A stretch of DNA of 64,000 bases from Holtermannia corniformis (GCA_001599935.1 BCIJ01000002.1:642783-706782), one strand, 5' to 3'. Positions 38,374 through 51,338 are shown, counted from the stretch's first letter. The notes: a model not told the origin generated them from the letters alone. Program-made: numbers and translations.

Positions 38374-41300
38374 TTAAGTAGCCGCAGCGACATAGCGCGG
38401 CTTCTTGAAGCGTTTGCGATAGTTTGTCAGACTCAGCTTGAGGTTGCCACCGTCCTTGCCGCCCTCGGACACTGCGTACCATCAGTATTGAGCACAGGAG
38501 AAGATCGCATCGCGTACTGAAGGCGCCTAGAACCAGTCAGCATAGCTCGAATCATTACGCTAAGCCACTGACCATTGAAAACGTTGAGCACGGTCATTCT
38601 CGGATCGTACTGGAGATTGGTGAGAAGTTTGGGCGTGATCAAGAAATATCTTTGCAGGATTAGCCCGGAACGATGTGCAGTGAGCTACGCACTGAGAAGC
38701 ATCCGGTCGACAAGTGACCTTGACGAGCTGGTTGTGTACGGCTCGCTCGGCACGTTGATCCATGCCCTGCGAATGTCAGTTGCACGTCGAGTATGCCGTG
38801 CAGCTCACCTGGTTGATCTCGTCCACCAAGGAGAATGGCACACGAGCCATCTCTGTCAAACTCATCAGGTATACGATGGTGGCGAGCGCGCGCTCCTGCG
38901 TAATCATCAGCTCGTACCATAACAGACCGAGTTGTACTCACGCCGCCGGATTGCCGCGTCGCAGTAAGCCGCTCGAGTTCCTCGGTGTCGCGATACCGCA
39001 CCCAAATGTAGATGCCCCATTGCTCGTAATCATCGCCGACGCGCTCCAGCTCCACCTTGGCTGCACATCCAAGTTCTGCAGGTCGTGAGCGCAAGCGGCG
39101 AACGACACAATTCGCCCACCTTCGAAAGACTGTGCAAACTTGCTATTCACCACAGACAAGAGATCGTCCAGTGCCGGATTAAATTGATCCTATGTCGCTA
39201 TAAGTATGACAGCAGTGGCTCCACTTCAGACCTACCAGGATCGCGTCGAGTGTACGCCTCGCCTTGATCTGCCTTTTCTCGAGCTTTTGAAACTGCTTGA
39301 TGTGCGCTTGCAGCTTGTCGACGTCAGCTCCCAGTGGCGGAGTCTAGAGTGTTGACCCTTACCGATTCGAAATGACGATCATAGCGCTCTACAACGCGCG
39401 GGTCGTGACCAATGTTTGCCTGCAACTCGGCTTCTGCCTCTGCCAGCTCCTCCGCAAGGACTGCGATGTCGGTCTTGGCCTCGCTATCCTGTATCACACG
39501 ATGAGAAGCTGAGCCTGAGCGCGCGCCTCGACTCACCTGGCGCACAGCCTCGAGCGCAACCGCACGCAACTCTGGGCGGCTCTCCTCAAGTCGATCGAGC
39601 CGAATCTTGACCTTGTCGTGGCAGGCCTGTGCGGCTTTGATTGATTCGGCCTTTACTGTCTCCACTATTGACACATCAGCTTGTCCTGTGGGATCGTCTG
39701 TGTTCTCACGGTTCTTGACAGTCTTCTCCAAGTCGACGATGCGGCTGCTCTTTGCGCGGAAAGCGTCGTTCACGGCATCTTCGTTGACTCGGCATTGGGC
39801 GAGCTCCAGCGCAGCGGCACTGATCAGGTGGGCTTGTGCACAACTATGCGCGAATTGCGTCTGTAGCACGTCAGCCCCTGCGCAATGACCGCTCGCCGAC
39901 CGACATTGTAGTTGAGCACTGAATCGACCCGCAAACTAGCCGATTTGAGCAGCGCGTCCGTGAGCTTCTTGCGCTGATCATCGATCTTGAGCTTTGCTTC
40001 GTAGTTCTTGATTCGGTCTTTACTCAAGCCTGGGTCCGATCAGTACTGAAAGCCGTGCAGCCGCGTTCCGCACCAATCGTCTGCTGGGCTTTGAGAAACT
40101 CCCTCGCACCGCGCGATCGCTCATCGCTCGTCTTCTCCAGTGCTTTCTATATCACTGCTCAGCTTGTTGCCGAAACGAGCCATCGGTCAGACCCACAATC
40201 TTGTCTTCGACTGCCCTGATGGTCTCCTGATTCTTGCGCGTCCGGTCCTGCAGCTTCCGCGCATCGTCTTCGAGGCCGCGGTTGCTCTCGCGCCCGCGCT
40301 GAATCTGTTGCTCGATCCGTTCGACCGCATTCTGATCGACTGAAGCGCGTCGTCACTATGCACTCTCGTCTAGTGGCCGCAGGACGTACCCGTGAGTCTG
40401 AAGATGTTGGCTGTACCCACCGGGCGCGTCTCGAGCATCGGTCCGCCGCCATACGCCGCCTTGTACAGCTGCGTAAACTCGTCTGCCGAGACCCAACTTG
40501 GCATCGAGCCATTGCGTGTAATGACCTCGTCGTCGATTGCGCTACCCCGTTTGAGCGAGATGCCCTGTGATCGCGTGAGTCTAGACTTGACAACACGGCG
40601 TGAGAAGTACCTTGCGATGTAGCTGTGCAAACTGCTGTAAGAACATCAAGACTGGTTCCGGGGCTTTGATAAAGTCTATCGCGTAGCCGTCGAGACCCGC
40701 TTGCGCGAGCTGGGGTCATCAGCACTGGTATCGACGTGCGACGTGTCAACGCACTTCTTCTGGCGTCATGGGCCTTCTCGGATGACGCTCCAGCTGGGTC
40801 ACGTCGATGTACGCGGCATGGATCCTGACTTCGCCCCGACCGTAGCCTGGGCGGTGGCGCGTATGCTCCGGTAGTTTGACTCGATCATCGACGAGGCGCA
40901 TCAGGGTCGAAAAGTCTTTTTGCGATTGGCAGATGAACATCTATGTCCTCGTGTGAGCCAGCGGTCAGAGCTGACGACGACGCACATTGCGGTTGTTGTA
41001 GGTGAAACAAGCTTCGACCTGGGCCGCATACCGCATATCGGTGATATCGACCGAGAGAGCGGGCGGGTAAAACACCTCGTGATCAAACTTGTCCTTGTGC
41101 TTTTCATACCACAACACGGCGTATTCGATCGACGGATCCCGCTGGAACATGGCTTCGCGCCGCTGATTGTCGACGTCTTTGACCTTTAAGACTCTGTGCG
41201 GGTGAGCAAGTGTGGCGTAAAGGTCGTGTGTGGAACAGTACGCACTGCTTGGCCAAGTCGGACAACTCGCGCTGGATCTGGTTCGCCTTGTTTTCCTGCT

Positions 41301-43080
41301 CGCGCTTGTGCCGGGTGATCTCACTGGCTTCATCTTGGTGAAGCCTGAGCTCGGACCTGAGCTCTCTCAGCTTGAGCTAGGGAAGCGGCATCAGCGCCGC
41401 CATCGAATCGTTGGCTTTCCACACCACCCACCTTGTCCTCTTGCTCGGCATGCTCGTCCCGCGCTGGCGGCTTTGGCGTTGCCTCCAGCTTCTCGAGCGT
41501 CCGCCGCTCGGACGCAAGCTTGTCCCTGTACGATCTGACGCTCTGTTTCAGGCCATCGAGTTTACTCTGCACATCGGCGTCTTTGGCGTCCTGCGGTCGC
41601 GGTGAGCAAGAGTGCGGGCTAGGCAGTGAGTGCCGACCTGGTCATCTAGCTTTCGACGACAGTTGCGCATCGTGTCGGCCGTCTTCCTCTGGTCATAATG
41701 CAGGGTATCCAACCTCTCGGCAACGGTTCGGGATCGACCCTTGCGATCACTTCTTACCGTCAGCTTTCTCCTTCTCGTAGCACGGCGCACGCACTCGAGT
41801 AGATCCACCAAAGGCTGATTCTGCCCTCTCGCGTCACTCAGCCGTCCCCCGGCGTCTTTCACCGCCCTCTTGTCCGCCTCGTACGTTGCCTTGAGTTTCG
41901 AGTACTCTGCCCAGTTGTGGCGAATCTTGTTAATCTTGACGCGCACTTCGAGCTCTTGGCGGGCTTCAAACTGTTCCTTTTCCGGGCGGAGGGTATCGAC
42001 GATTTGCTGTTCTTTGTCGCGTGCCGTGGTGAGTTCTTGCACGTCCTGCGAAACGGTTTATCAGTAGTGCTGCTTTGGTGGGATGAGACGGACGTCGGAG
42101 AGCTTTTCATAGTCTTTGCCTTTGGTGATGAGATCTGTATGCCACTTGTTGAGGTTTGGATCGCCTGCTGCGCTCATGGTCTCGCGCAGGAGCGATGCCG
42201 GGTCCATGGCGGCAAAGGAAGCTACCTTGTCTTGCGGCAGGTAGTTGCTGCCCATCATCAGCACCGCCCATCGCCCGCCCTCAATGCCGGTACTGACCAC
42301 AGGTTGGCGACGATCCCGAGCTCGGCGACCATCTCCACCACCTTCTGCTTGGGCGCTACAACGCCATTGACCCGAAACTCATTCTGGCTCGAATCCTTTC
42401 CCCAGCGCCTGAAGACGGTCAAGTTGGTCTCGCCGTCTGGTCCGCGGAGCTCAATCTCGGTTTCTGCGACATCTTGGCCGAGCCGGATGAAGCCTGCGGT
42501 CCCCTTTGCTCTGCCGAGGAGACTTGGAGGGAACGCGAGGCCGATCAGGATGGCGCTTGAAATTGTGGATTTACCGGTCCCGTTCGGACCGATGATCATG
42601 TTGAGCGATGGGCCGGGTCGGATCGTGCAGTGCTCATAGGTCATGAAGTTGTGTAGCGAAATGCGGACGATGGAGCCCGAGACGTAGCTGTGCGAGGTTA
42701 GTGATGCGTGTAGACGACCATAATGACAGAGCAGTCTCCTGCTCGTGCCGCCATTGCCCTCTGACTCACCCATCCTTGCCTCTGACAAACACCGGTCGCT
42801 TGATAGCTCTACGCCGGATCACCTGGCCATCCTCGTCAAACTCTTCCACGTCCTCGTCTCCATCTCTCGACACCTCATCCTCATCCGGCTCATCCTCACT
42901 CTCGCTGTCTGCCGCTTTGCGCTTGCGTACTTTTTCCTCTTTGACCTGAACGGCGTATTCTTGGTCTTGGTCTTGGTCTTGGAGCTCGCTGTCTGACCTG
43001 ATGGTCCGCTTGCGCTTGCCGTTGGCTTGACGGGAGCGTGATGGCCCTGCGCGAGGCTGACCGTCGCCTTGGCTGTCCAT
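38374..43080 (-). CDS. SMC5: Smc5 subunit of the Smc5/6 complex
   Basis: ATPase of the Smc5/6 DNA-repair complex. It starts at ATG 43078-43080 with a ~100-residue charged extension containing basic NLS-like runs (NGKRKRTIR, KVRKRKAAD) and an acidic stretch. Then YVSGSIVRISLHNFMTYEHC, Walker A MIIGPNGTGKST and SPSLLGRAK-like PPSLLGRAKGTAGFI follow, the last typical of Smc5. Long coiled coils follow. The C-terminal head has signature GGERALATIVYLMSLTEMA, Walker B PFSLVDEIN, then GMDQRAERAVHNQLVKVTC and QYFLITPKLLTNLQYDPRM. It ends NYRKRFKKPRYVAAAT. About sixteen introns, so internal boundaries are approximate. It converges with TRS120 and is divergent from HFI1. Confidence 0.94.
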
Positions 43081-43661
43081 GCAGGTGTGTTGATGCTCGT
43101 TGAGGATGATGAACAGTGGTGACCAAACAAAAGTCGATTGACGCGGCAGGAGCAACGCGAGCGGACGCGTGGGATGGCGGTTATGGTAGGCGCGCGGTTG
43201 GCAGTGCTGCTGGTAAATAGTATCGCAGGTAGTCGTGCCGGCCACGTGGCACGATCAGCTCGAGAAGCTGCCAACTGATGCTACGCCCTGCTGTCTCTGT
43301 GCGATCCTAGAGTACACTCAAGACGTAGATAGTGGTCTCTACCATGCAATTGAACCCACAGCCCTGCTCCCTTGCCACGACCATCACGACCTGCTCTTGC
43401 CACGCTTATATGAGTTTCCCCGTTGGCTGGTACCAAGGCACGGCTGACCAGCGGCAAGTTTCTGTATGGACAAGAGCACGCCCACGACCCATCCGACATC
43501 CTCGTCAACCAGCAGCATCCACCTCGCGATACGCTAGCTGCCGTATCCTTGTCAAACTCTAGACACCCCCCAGGCCAATCCACCCACTCGTCTCAGTTTG
43601 GCCACTCATACCGCACCACCACCACCTCGAGCTGCTCGTCCGAGCGCGTCAAAGGACCACA
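43081..43661. promoter_or_regulatory. SMC5/HFI1 divergent promoter with one ACGCGT box
   Basis: About 580 bp between divergent start codons. An ACGCGT core lies at 43165-43170, about 85 bp upstream of the SMC5 ATG, the same hexamer seen beside SMC3. The HFI1 side contains short frames without protein character, presumably 5' leader. Confidence 0.4.
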
Positions 43662-45200
43662 ATGGCCACCTCGACCTCGGGCTCGCAGCATCCACCCGTC
43701 GCGAGCTCGAGTACAGCACCGCCTGCTCCTGCGTCTCAGCCTGCAGCACTCGCACGCCCTCCACCACTACCCAGTATCCCACCGTTTGAACGGATCGACA
43801 CGCTCCAGATCAAAAAGCAGCTGCATGATGAGCTGGGCGAGGACGGGCTCAAGTACTGGACCGCGTTCCAGGCGTATATCAAGGGTAGCATTGCGCGCGC
43901 CGAGTTTGTCAACATGGGCCGGCATGAGGGTTGGCTCAAGGGCTCCAAAAGGGGTCAGTCGCCACCCGTCGGGATAGGGGATGGCACTCGGCCGCGTTGC
44001 ATCCATCCAGCGAGGGATAGTGCAGTAGCATCGAGCAGAGTGCCATCCTTCTCAAACCCGCACGCCGTATTGCTCGCTGACTCTCTCAGTGCGGCTACAT
44101 AACAAGCTCATCTCATCCATGCTCCACAACGCCTCGTCACCGTACGGATCTTCCGCACCCCTTCACACACCCCTCAGCGCCAACTCGAAACGCAAGCGTG
44201 GCGAAGACGGCCAAGCCCTGTCCCGGATCGACGAGACGGCTCGCGTCCAAGGCTGGGTCCTCGGTCTACCGCGCAAGGAGCGCGTCCGGGTCAAGAAGCT
44301 GATTGAGAAGGAGTATGATGCCGCAATGGCTGTAGAAGCTGGTGCTGGCGTCCGGGAGAGTGCGAGAGGTCGCACGAAGCGGAGAGGCAAAGTCGGAGAG
44401 TATGGTATGTGCTTCAAGGTGGTAGCGAGATGATGCTGATGAGGTACAGCGGTACCCGATGCGATCGAGCCACCATCATCATTACTCTCACGTCAGCCGT
44501 GTCTCAACGCCCGGTCTTTGCCGAGCGCAACCGAGCTGCAGCAGCGCATGGCCGCCGTCGCCAAGGAACATGGGTTGACGGGCGAGGCGGGTGACCGTGT
44601 GGGCGAGTTTGTCGCTTTGGCTCTGGACGTGAGTTTTGGCTGGGGGTGACTGTCGCGGACTGGGCAGGCTAGCAGCTCCATTTGCACTGCTTTCGAGCAA
44701 TTCAACCGGAATCGCAAGCTACGAGGCCCTGACCCAGTCACCAACTCCACCTTGCACAAACTGACTGTCCGCAGGCGCACCTCAAATCCATCCTCCATTC
44801 CGCAATCCACCTACTGCAACACGATCGCCCCTCGTCATCCTCGATCCATCTCGTAGAGTCCCCATCGAGCCCCACAACCGTTCTGACCGACCCACCACCA
44901 TCCACATCCACAACCCTGACCGAGATCCAAGCACTGCTGTCACTCACCCCGTCCCTCCACCCCCGCGCAAGTCCAGCGCTATACAAGCTCGCGACCGGGC
45001 TATCCCTCGCGTCCGACTCTACACCCGACGAGCCAGCCCAAGATCCCACCGACCGGATCGAAGCGCACAAAACCGCCCTGCTCGCCGCCGGCCTATTAAA
45101 GCTCGATAAAGTCGGCACTGACGACGACGGCCCAAAGAAACACAACTTTCACTGGAAATACGAGGATCCGGCCGTGATCCTGAAAGAGTTTTTCGGCTAG
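43662..45200 (+). CDS. HFI1: SAGA coactivator subunit Hfi1/Ada1
   Basis: Structural subunit of the SAGA acetyltransferase complex. It starts at ATG 43662 with a Pro/Ala/Ser-rich leader, then RIDTLQIKKQLHDELGEDGLKYWTAFQAYIKGSIARAEF and, across an intron with GTCAGT donor, VRLHNKLISSMLHNA, the conserved LHN block. Further on LQQRMAAVAKEHGLTGEAGDRVGEFVALALDAHLKSILHSAI is the histone-fold region that pairs with Taf12. It ends EDPAVILKEFFG. A Lys/Arg-rich segment (SKRKRGEDG, RTKRRGKVG) lies between. Four or so introns. Convergent with the next gene. Confidence 0.9.
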
Positions 45201-45505
45201 CCTCGGATGGTTTTTCGTTTTGGAATCCGCATTGCATCGCGTTGTCTTTGTACTGTCATTTTTGCGAGCCGCGTCGCGTTCTGTGCATATGTATCGCATT
45301 CATCTTTCGTCTGGGCCTTTGGGCCTCGCCGATCAGCATGGATAGGCGCCAGGTAGCGCTTTGAGCGGATAGTCGTTATAGAGCACAGCTGTCCTGCCGA
45401 TATAACAAGATCTGCTGCCCTGACCCAAAGACCAGCCTGGCTACGACGCCCATCCCAATCTCGGAAACGTACAATGCATGCAGATTATAAGCTATCTAGC
45501 GCTCG
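45201..45505. other. Convergent 3' interval
   Basis: 305 bp between two stop codons on opposite strands. Nothing is seen beyond probable 3' UTRs. Confidence 0.4.
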
Positions 45506-46872
45506 CTAGCGCTCTGGGAACTTTTTGTTCAACCAGCCCAAAAAGCTCGGCACGTCTTCAGAGATCTTTGACGGCATCTGGTTGTTGGTGATGAACATTG
45601 GGACGTTGCCTGTAGCGTCAGCGGTTTGTGGCTGTGTGGAGAGGGAAGACGGACCACCTGCGTGAGACGCTGTCGCCATCCGCCACTCGACCTTTTTCCC
45701 GCCGTGGGTTTCTCGCACGCGCTCGACGGAGACGTAGCGCCCCCGGCAGCGACTTGCTTCTTCGCCTGTTTTCTCGGGCAGGTCCGGGTGGGTGACGGGG
45801 ATGGATACTGTGGGCTATCATCAGCGCCAGGTGGAGATAGGGTCGAGACTGACCGTTCATGAAGACTCGCTCGCCAACTGGCTCCGTCTTGACTTCTCTG
45901 CAGATCAACAAGAAGACGAATGTACGTGGGCTCGCAGGCATCGGCACGACGAAAGTAGCTTTCCAGACTGGTAGGCAGTCAGCATCAATGACCGTGTCGG
46001 CGCAGCGACTCACTCTCAGCGACGTGAGGCTGCAACACCTGCAAGCACTTTGTCTCGCGCATGCTCTCGATGTACTCGCGCTCATTCTCCGAATGGTACT
46101 CTAGCAGTCCCCGCCTGAAGCGCTCGTAGATCCCGTCCGGCTTGGTCGTCATGACCTCTTCTTGCCTGACGACCTCGGACACATCATCAGGTAGCGGTTC
46201 GGACGTGTGGGCTGGATGCGAAGGCTTGCGCGAGAACCGCCGGCTGAGGTTCCGGACGAGATCGCCCGGTCGAGGGAAATGCGTTGCGTGCCCGTTCGTC
46301 GCGGCGTGTTCACTCGCATGCACCGTGGTCTCGGTGTCATGTCCTCCAGCGTTCCCATTGAGGGCTGGTATAGGTCCAGGCTCGGCATGGAATTCACCGA
46401 CGGGCGGGCCTGGCGCCGTTTCGACGGCTGCAAACTCGTCGGCGGCTGGGGCGGGGTGGTGATCTGCCGTCGGCTCGTGAATGGGTTCCGTAGCCTTGAC
46501 AGCCGGAGCAGGTTTGACTTTGACGCTGGCTTCGTGGAACGACTCGCGTGCTGCCCAGCTATCCTTGATCCCGAGTGGTTTCGACACGGCCGAGGGGATC
46601 GTGTATGTCTGGGTCGTCCCTTTGTTGTATACACTCCCCTTCTTCCAGTTCCTGTATCCGGATCAGTCAACAAAGCATGTCGTCTCCGCCTTGCTCACGG
46701 CAATGTGTTGATGAGCTCCTCGGCGGCTGCAATATACTTATCGAGCAGCTCGGCGAATTCCGGGCTCTCAGGGTCAGGGATGGACTACACACTGTCAGCA
46801 CTTTACTCGCCGAATCAGCCCACCCACCTCTGCAGCAATAGGCTGAATAGTCAAAAGGTTGGACGCGCCCAT
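45506..46872 (-). CDS. DUF3074 (START-like) domain protein
   Basis: Fungal protein of unknown role, the fold being related to START lipid-binding domains. Exons join to MGASNLLTIQPIAAE, SIPDPESPEFAELLDKYIAAA, NWKKGSVYTKGTTQTY, and then a long Ala/Pro/Glu/His-rich linker (about 46230-46500). The C-terminal domain has YERFRRGLLEYHSENEREYIE, FVVPMPASPRTFVFLLICRE, VFMNVSIPVTHPDLP, RGRYVSVERVRE and EDVPSFLGWLNKKF, the layout I know for DUF3074. The linker contains a basic RNLSRRFSRKPSH patch. Start ATG 46870-46872. Ligand and localisation cannot be told from sequence. Confidence 0.78.
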
Positions 46873-47793
46873 GATGCAAGAAAACTGATCGGCAGATAAC
46901 TTTGAGAACCGAAAGCAGATGCGAGCTGAACAAGGTTCAAGAGGTGACCAAAAGCAGGCGAAAGTGATGGGCCCGGAACGTATACGATTCTTGCTCGACT
47001 CTTATACCCCTTCCGACGCGGGATGCTGTACGGTTGTGTGCGAGACCGACGCCTGCTGTTGCCTGTGCTGCAGTGAGGTCATCCGTGCGCAAGTCAGCCA
47101 CGCGTGGGTCGACACAACAAGCTCAGACACGTCATTGGCAGCACAGGGATGCTTCGAGTGTCAGTCGCCGCAGAGAAGCAACAGAATCGCACTCGAGCTC
47201 CAAAGGGATGGACAGCCAGCGTCGGGCCGAGACAACAACGTCTCGAGCGGATTGCGATGCAGGCGATCTTTTTGCCAGTGCCTGACCGGCTTGCCGACAG
47301 GGGGAGACCTGCGCAGCAGACTTTGGTCAACACAAAGGAGAATCAGCTTGGTGATGCATCCTGATTGACCGTAGCCCGAGCATGCTGAGGCTCCTGCCTC
47401 GTACGGTGCAATTATCAGTCTCAGGTGGTGCATTCACCGCGCTCTATCTGGGAGTCGTCAGGCGACCATGCCATCTTGGTAACCGCCCAGGCAGTCACCC
47501 TGGGCTGGATCCAGCAACAGCCGGTTCATCCTGCTCCATCATAATTGCAGCAGCGGCCTACACGAGTGGTGTTCGGGCCCTCACAGCATCCCTGCCCGCG
47601 TACATACTCTCTGACGACAGTGCTTGAACGTATCGGCCTTGAACCCGGCCAGTGTGCCATGCTCTCCACTGACCTGCGCTGATATTCGGTAGAACTCTCG
47701 CGTAACAACAGTGGCGTGAATGGGGCGTAGTATACATGAGTGACCTAGCACTGACCAGGCCGGTACATGCTACTTCCTCACCTCGCGTCTCCC
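46873..47793. other. Gene-poor interval
   Basis: About 920 bp with only short overlapping frames on both strands, including a Cys-rich plus frame near 46980-47090 that has no family I recognise. No tRNA, repeat or element could be supported. Confidence 0.4.
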
Positions 47794-48376
47794 TTACTGC
47801 CGTGCCAGTGTGCTTACATACTTGGCAGCCTCATAAGCCTCTTGCTCATTGAGCACGTTGGACGTCGTCCGCTCCTGCTCTGAGCTACTATTCTCCAGTG
47901 TATCACCATGGCGATCCTTGCCGGTCTCTAAGAGCTCACACAGGCTGGCAACAAGCCTGCGCAAGTTGTCAGCGTGTTGATGCTCTTCGTCTGTAAATAG
48001 AGCGCCCGCTTGGTGACATGGGTGAGCTTATGGCGTGCAGTCAACACCTAATTCAGTGTAGGATGTCTCGGGATGACCTGGCTACACCCTGTCGAGCTAA
48101 CGGGCTTGCAGATCCGAGCGCCTGCCAATGGACTGTCGGCGGCTTCGAACTGGTGAATGCACGATACGTGTGCAGCAAATGTAGACCGACGCCCGAGTTC
48201 AAGAGGTTGAACGTCTTGGTGGTCAGGATCACTGGACCTGCATGCGCCAACAGCCGCTAGAGTACGTGTGAGTGTAAACTACGTCCGTGCAGAACAGTCT
48301 GACTCGTCGCAGATCTGCTCTTTGCAAGTTCGAACGGACGCCAAAGGCTACGTCTTTGCGACGGCCATCGGGACAT
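47794..48376 (-). CDS. Hypothetical protein, three exons, weak support
   Basis: Unrecognised. The C-terminal exon reads DEEHQHADNLRRLVASLCELL then ETGKDRHGDTLENSS and NVLNEQEAYEAAKYVSTLARQ with stop 47794-47796. It has clear helical, charged protein character. It joins in frame through an intron (donor GGTGTAG side, branch TTGACTG, acceptor TTTACAG) to VILTTKTFNLLNSGVGLHLL, RAFTSSKPPTVHWQALG. A further intron joins to RPFELAKSRSATSQTVLHG and a possible start at 48374-48376 (MSRWPSQRRSLW). Donor choices are uncertain. It could be the 3' part of a gene extending toward 48800. Confidence 0.4.
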
Positions 48377-48888
48377 CTCGCGCGCCGGATTGAAAAAGGC
48401 GGAACGGATGCTGGAGCGCGAACCCAGTCGACCGTGCGGGAAAAGCTACTTGTTCGACTGCACGTCAGGAGCAAGCTTGAGTAACATTGTATCTATAGCG
48501 TGGACTGCAGCTCCTTGCCGATGACGGCGCCACGTCCGCTGTGTGCTCCGCGAAGATAGCGACAGGGGTTAGCACGCGTTTCAGGTTGGTGGAGACGCGA
48601 TCAGTGCACGCTCACACTGGCATAGCTCAGCATCACCACCAGCGGCGACGGCAAAGACAGCAGTGATAGAGATCCCAAGACCAGTCAGTGACTGCCTGCA
48701 ACGGCGGACATCAGTCAAAGGTACGTACGCCCTGCTTGACCGGTGGCGTTAGGGGCCGCCGCCTAGCTCTCGGCATTGTTCGACGTGGAGTGGTACTCAC
48801 CCTCTTGTTGCAGCATTCCATTCGCCGCAGATAGACGGCTGAGGCGTAGATCAGCCTATAGGAAGCGCAAGGGTAGCCGGACATCACA
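48377..48888. promoter_or_regulatory. Upstream region of RAC1
   Basis: About 510 bp that must contain the RAC1 promoter and possibly 5' exons of the minus-strand hypothetical gene. No convincing coding exon or named element is seen. Confidence 0.35.
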
Positions 48889-49884
48889 ATGGCGAGCCGC
48901 AACATCAAATGTACGGCCGGTCCGAGCACAGAGGTGGACCTGCGAGCTGATGGTGCTTGATTGCAGGTGTGGTCGTGGGTGACGGTGCAGTCGGCAAGGT
49001 CAGTCGCTCGAATCTTGACTTTGCCTGGCTACTGTCATACTGCTGCCGCCTCCGCAGTAGCTACGTCTAGACCAAAGGAAGCTGCTGACACTTCCACAGA
49101 CGTGTCTCCTCATCTCCTATACCACCAATGCCTTCCCTGGAGAGTCAGTCGCGCTGGGAACGCAGAGATGAACATGCTGATTGCTCTGCAGATACGTCCC
49201 GACCGTGTTCGACAACTATTCGTCCAATGTCACCGTGGACGGACTGACCGTAGTGCTTGGACTGTGGGATACTGCCGGACAAGAGGACTACGAGTCAGTA
49301 TATCCCGGCATCCAGAACAATCATAAGTTGACACTCCTCAGCCGCCTCCGACCCCTGTCCTATCCGCAGACCGACGTCTTTCTGATCTGCTTCTCTCTCG
49401 TCTCACCGCCAAGCTTTGAGAACATCCGAACCAAGGCAAGTTCGCGCAAGTACAGCTGACGTTTGACTGATATCCTTCACAGTGGTGGCCCGAGATCCAA
49501 CACCACTGTGAGTGCCGTGGCGTTTTGCTTAACCACGCTAATGCGCGCACAGCCCCATCCACCCCAATCATCCTTGTTGGAACCAAGCTTGACTTGCGCG
49601 AGGACCCAGCGACACTTGACAAGATGCGCGAGAGGCGACAGTCACCTATCCAATACACTCAGGGCGCAGCTCTGGCTCGGGACATTGGCGCCGTCAAGTA
49701 CCTCGAGGCGTCCAGTCTGACGTACGTCCCCGTGTCGATAGTTGCACTTCTCATCTAATCTGACGATCTGACACCGTACAGCCAGCAGGGTCTCAAGAAC
49801 GTCTTCGACACGGCCATCCGCACCGTGCTCTCGCCCAAGAAGCGCGACCAGAAGAAGAAGCAAGGCGGTTGCGTCGTTGCCTAG
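48889..49884 (+). CDS. RAC1: Rac-type Rho GTPase
   Basis: Membrane-anchored GTPase controlling actin and polarised growth. Exon 1 (48889-48910) encodes MASRNIK and is joined by intron 48911-48966 to [11 protein letters not shown]; a long intron then splits the P-loop before [15 protein letters not shown]. Switch I/effector [17 protein letters not shown], switch [24 protein letters not shown], base recognition [13 protein letters not shown], and [22 protein letters not shown] are all present. [15 protein letters not shown] and [19 protein letters not shown] favour Rac over Cdc42. The C terminus is polybasic [11 protein letters not shown] followed by CVVA, a CaaX box. About six introns. Confidence 0.95.
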
Positions 49885-50255
49885 CAGGGTGATCAAGCCC
49901 CACGTCGTTCTTTCCTTGTCTGTTTTTACCGCCTGTACCCGCCCTGTTCCACGACGATCATTCCCCGATTCCAGCGTTTCTTGATGACGAGAGGAGGACG
50001 AAAGAGTGTCATGTATAGTCATGTCTTAGACTGGGCTGTCTCTCGCCTCCGACACCGGCGCTGAGCTGGGGAAGTCTGTAGAGCTCTCTCCATGCAAGAA
50101 GCGCTCAACCCACGATCCGATGGTAACTTGCTGATATAACAGGTCCCACCAATTGACAGCACAGACAATTCATCCAACTATAATCCCAGAAGAGCAAAGT
50201 AAAAGTACGTTTTGTTTAGAACGTGGTAGTTTTGCAAGCTAACAACGAGGTTGAT
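49885..50255. other. Convergent 3' interval
   Basis: About 370 bp between the stops of RAC1 and the BIM1-like gene. Nothing is recognised beyond 3' UTR-like sequence. Confidence 0.4.
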
Positions 50256-51338
50256 CTACTGACGCGCCTTTTGCGCGTAGTGGTCCGACTGCATACCAAA
50301 GTCAGCAGTGGTCGACCGCAGCCCGTGCGCACATACCGAGTCGTCAGTGCGAGACCCCGAAGCAGGCGCAGCCTTCTTGCCAAAGTGAAGGAAGCCAGCA
50401 AAGGCAGCAAGGGCAGCAAGGGCAGCGATGACGGCGAGCGTCACACCGGCACCGATACCACCACCGGCGGCTGCGCTGAGGCCGTCGCTCTCAGCTTCGC
50501 CCTGGGTGACACCGTCGGCCTTGGCGTTCTCGACGAGCTCGCCATCCGTCGTCTTGACCGAGTCGACGCAGGCAACGGTCGACACGGGCGCCAAGTGGTA
50601 AGAAACGAGGAAGAGGTCGGCGCACTACAAGGTCAGTCGGGCGGCAGTAGAGGTAAGCGTACTGACAGTGTAGTACTGCACACCGTTGTCCTTGTAGCTG
50701 GCCTGAAGCGTGATGGTTTCGTTGGAGTCGAGTCCAAGCTCGGTGTTAAGGCGGGGAGCGCTGTAGCAGCCGGTCTAGGATGGTCAGAACCGAGCGTGAT
50801 GACGAGTCGAAAGACATACACCCTCGACTGTTCGACGTGAGCACGGAATATCACGGTAGCATGGTCACTCACAAGCATAGGCTAGTGGGTCCAGAAGCGC
50901 CTTGTAAGCCGAAGCATCATCAGATTCTGCCACGGTCAGCGAACGGCGACCGCTACTTTGCTCAACACATACGGTTGGTAAACGCCCAGTTGAGCTGAAG
51001 GTCCGAGATGTCCGAGTTGTAACTCAGGGAGAGCTGGCCGATGGCTACGATAATCAGCAACAGATACATGTACTGCATACTGCCACTTACTCAACGGGTA
51101 AGTCGTGACAGCGTCGGCATTCTGAGCGACACCACCGCAAGGGCCTTGAGTTGCACTGTCGGCATTCCAGCCACGGGGCGTGGGGTAGTTGAAGACGACT
51201 GCGATGCTTCAGCGCTGATGTTTCTCCCGTAGCTTTGACCGTACCTGGGTTGTAGTCGATGGCTCGGGACTCAATGGCGATTGCCGCGGCGTGGCCGGAG
51301 GCGGCAGCAGTCAAAGCAAGGATGGCAGCAGCGAGCAT
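50256..51338 (-). CDS. BIM1-like (copper acquisition factor) domain surface protein
   Basis: Predicted secretory protein: N-terminal MLAAAILALTAAASGHAAAIA is a signal peptide. Joined exons give VVFNYPTPRGWNADSATQGPCGG, the RGxNxDxxxxxPCGG signature of the BIM1/X325 family, then LSLSYNSDISDLQLNW, GPTSLCFAPRLNTELGLDSNETITLQASY and VQYYTCADLFLVS. The C terminus has a hydrophobic stretch GAGVTLAVIAALAALAAFAGFLHF with a basic KK after it, so it is membrane-spanning or GPI-anchored. It ends KARQ. Family members bind copper through a His at the mature N terminus; I see no His between the signal peptide and PRGWN. At least five introns; one (about 50770-50900) was resolved by choosing the acceptor that keeps the domain in frame. 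Confidence 0.8.
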
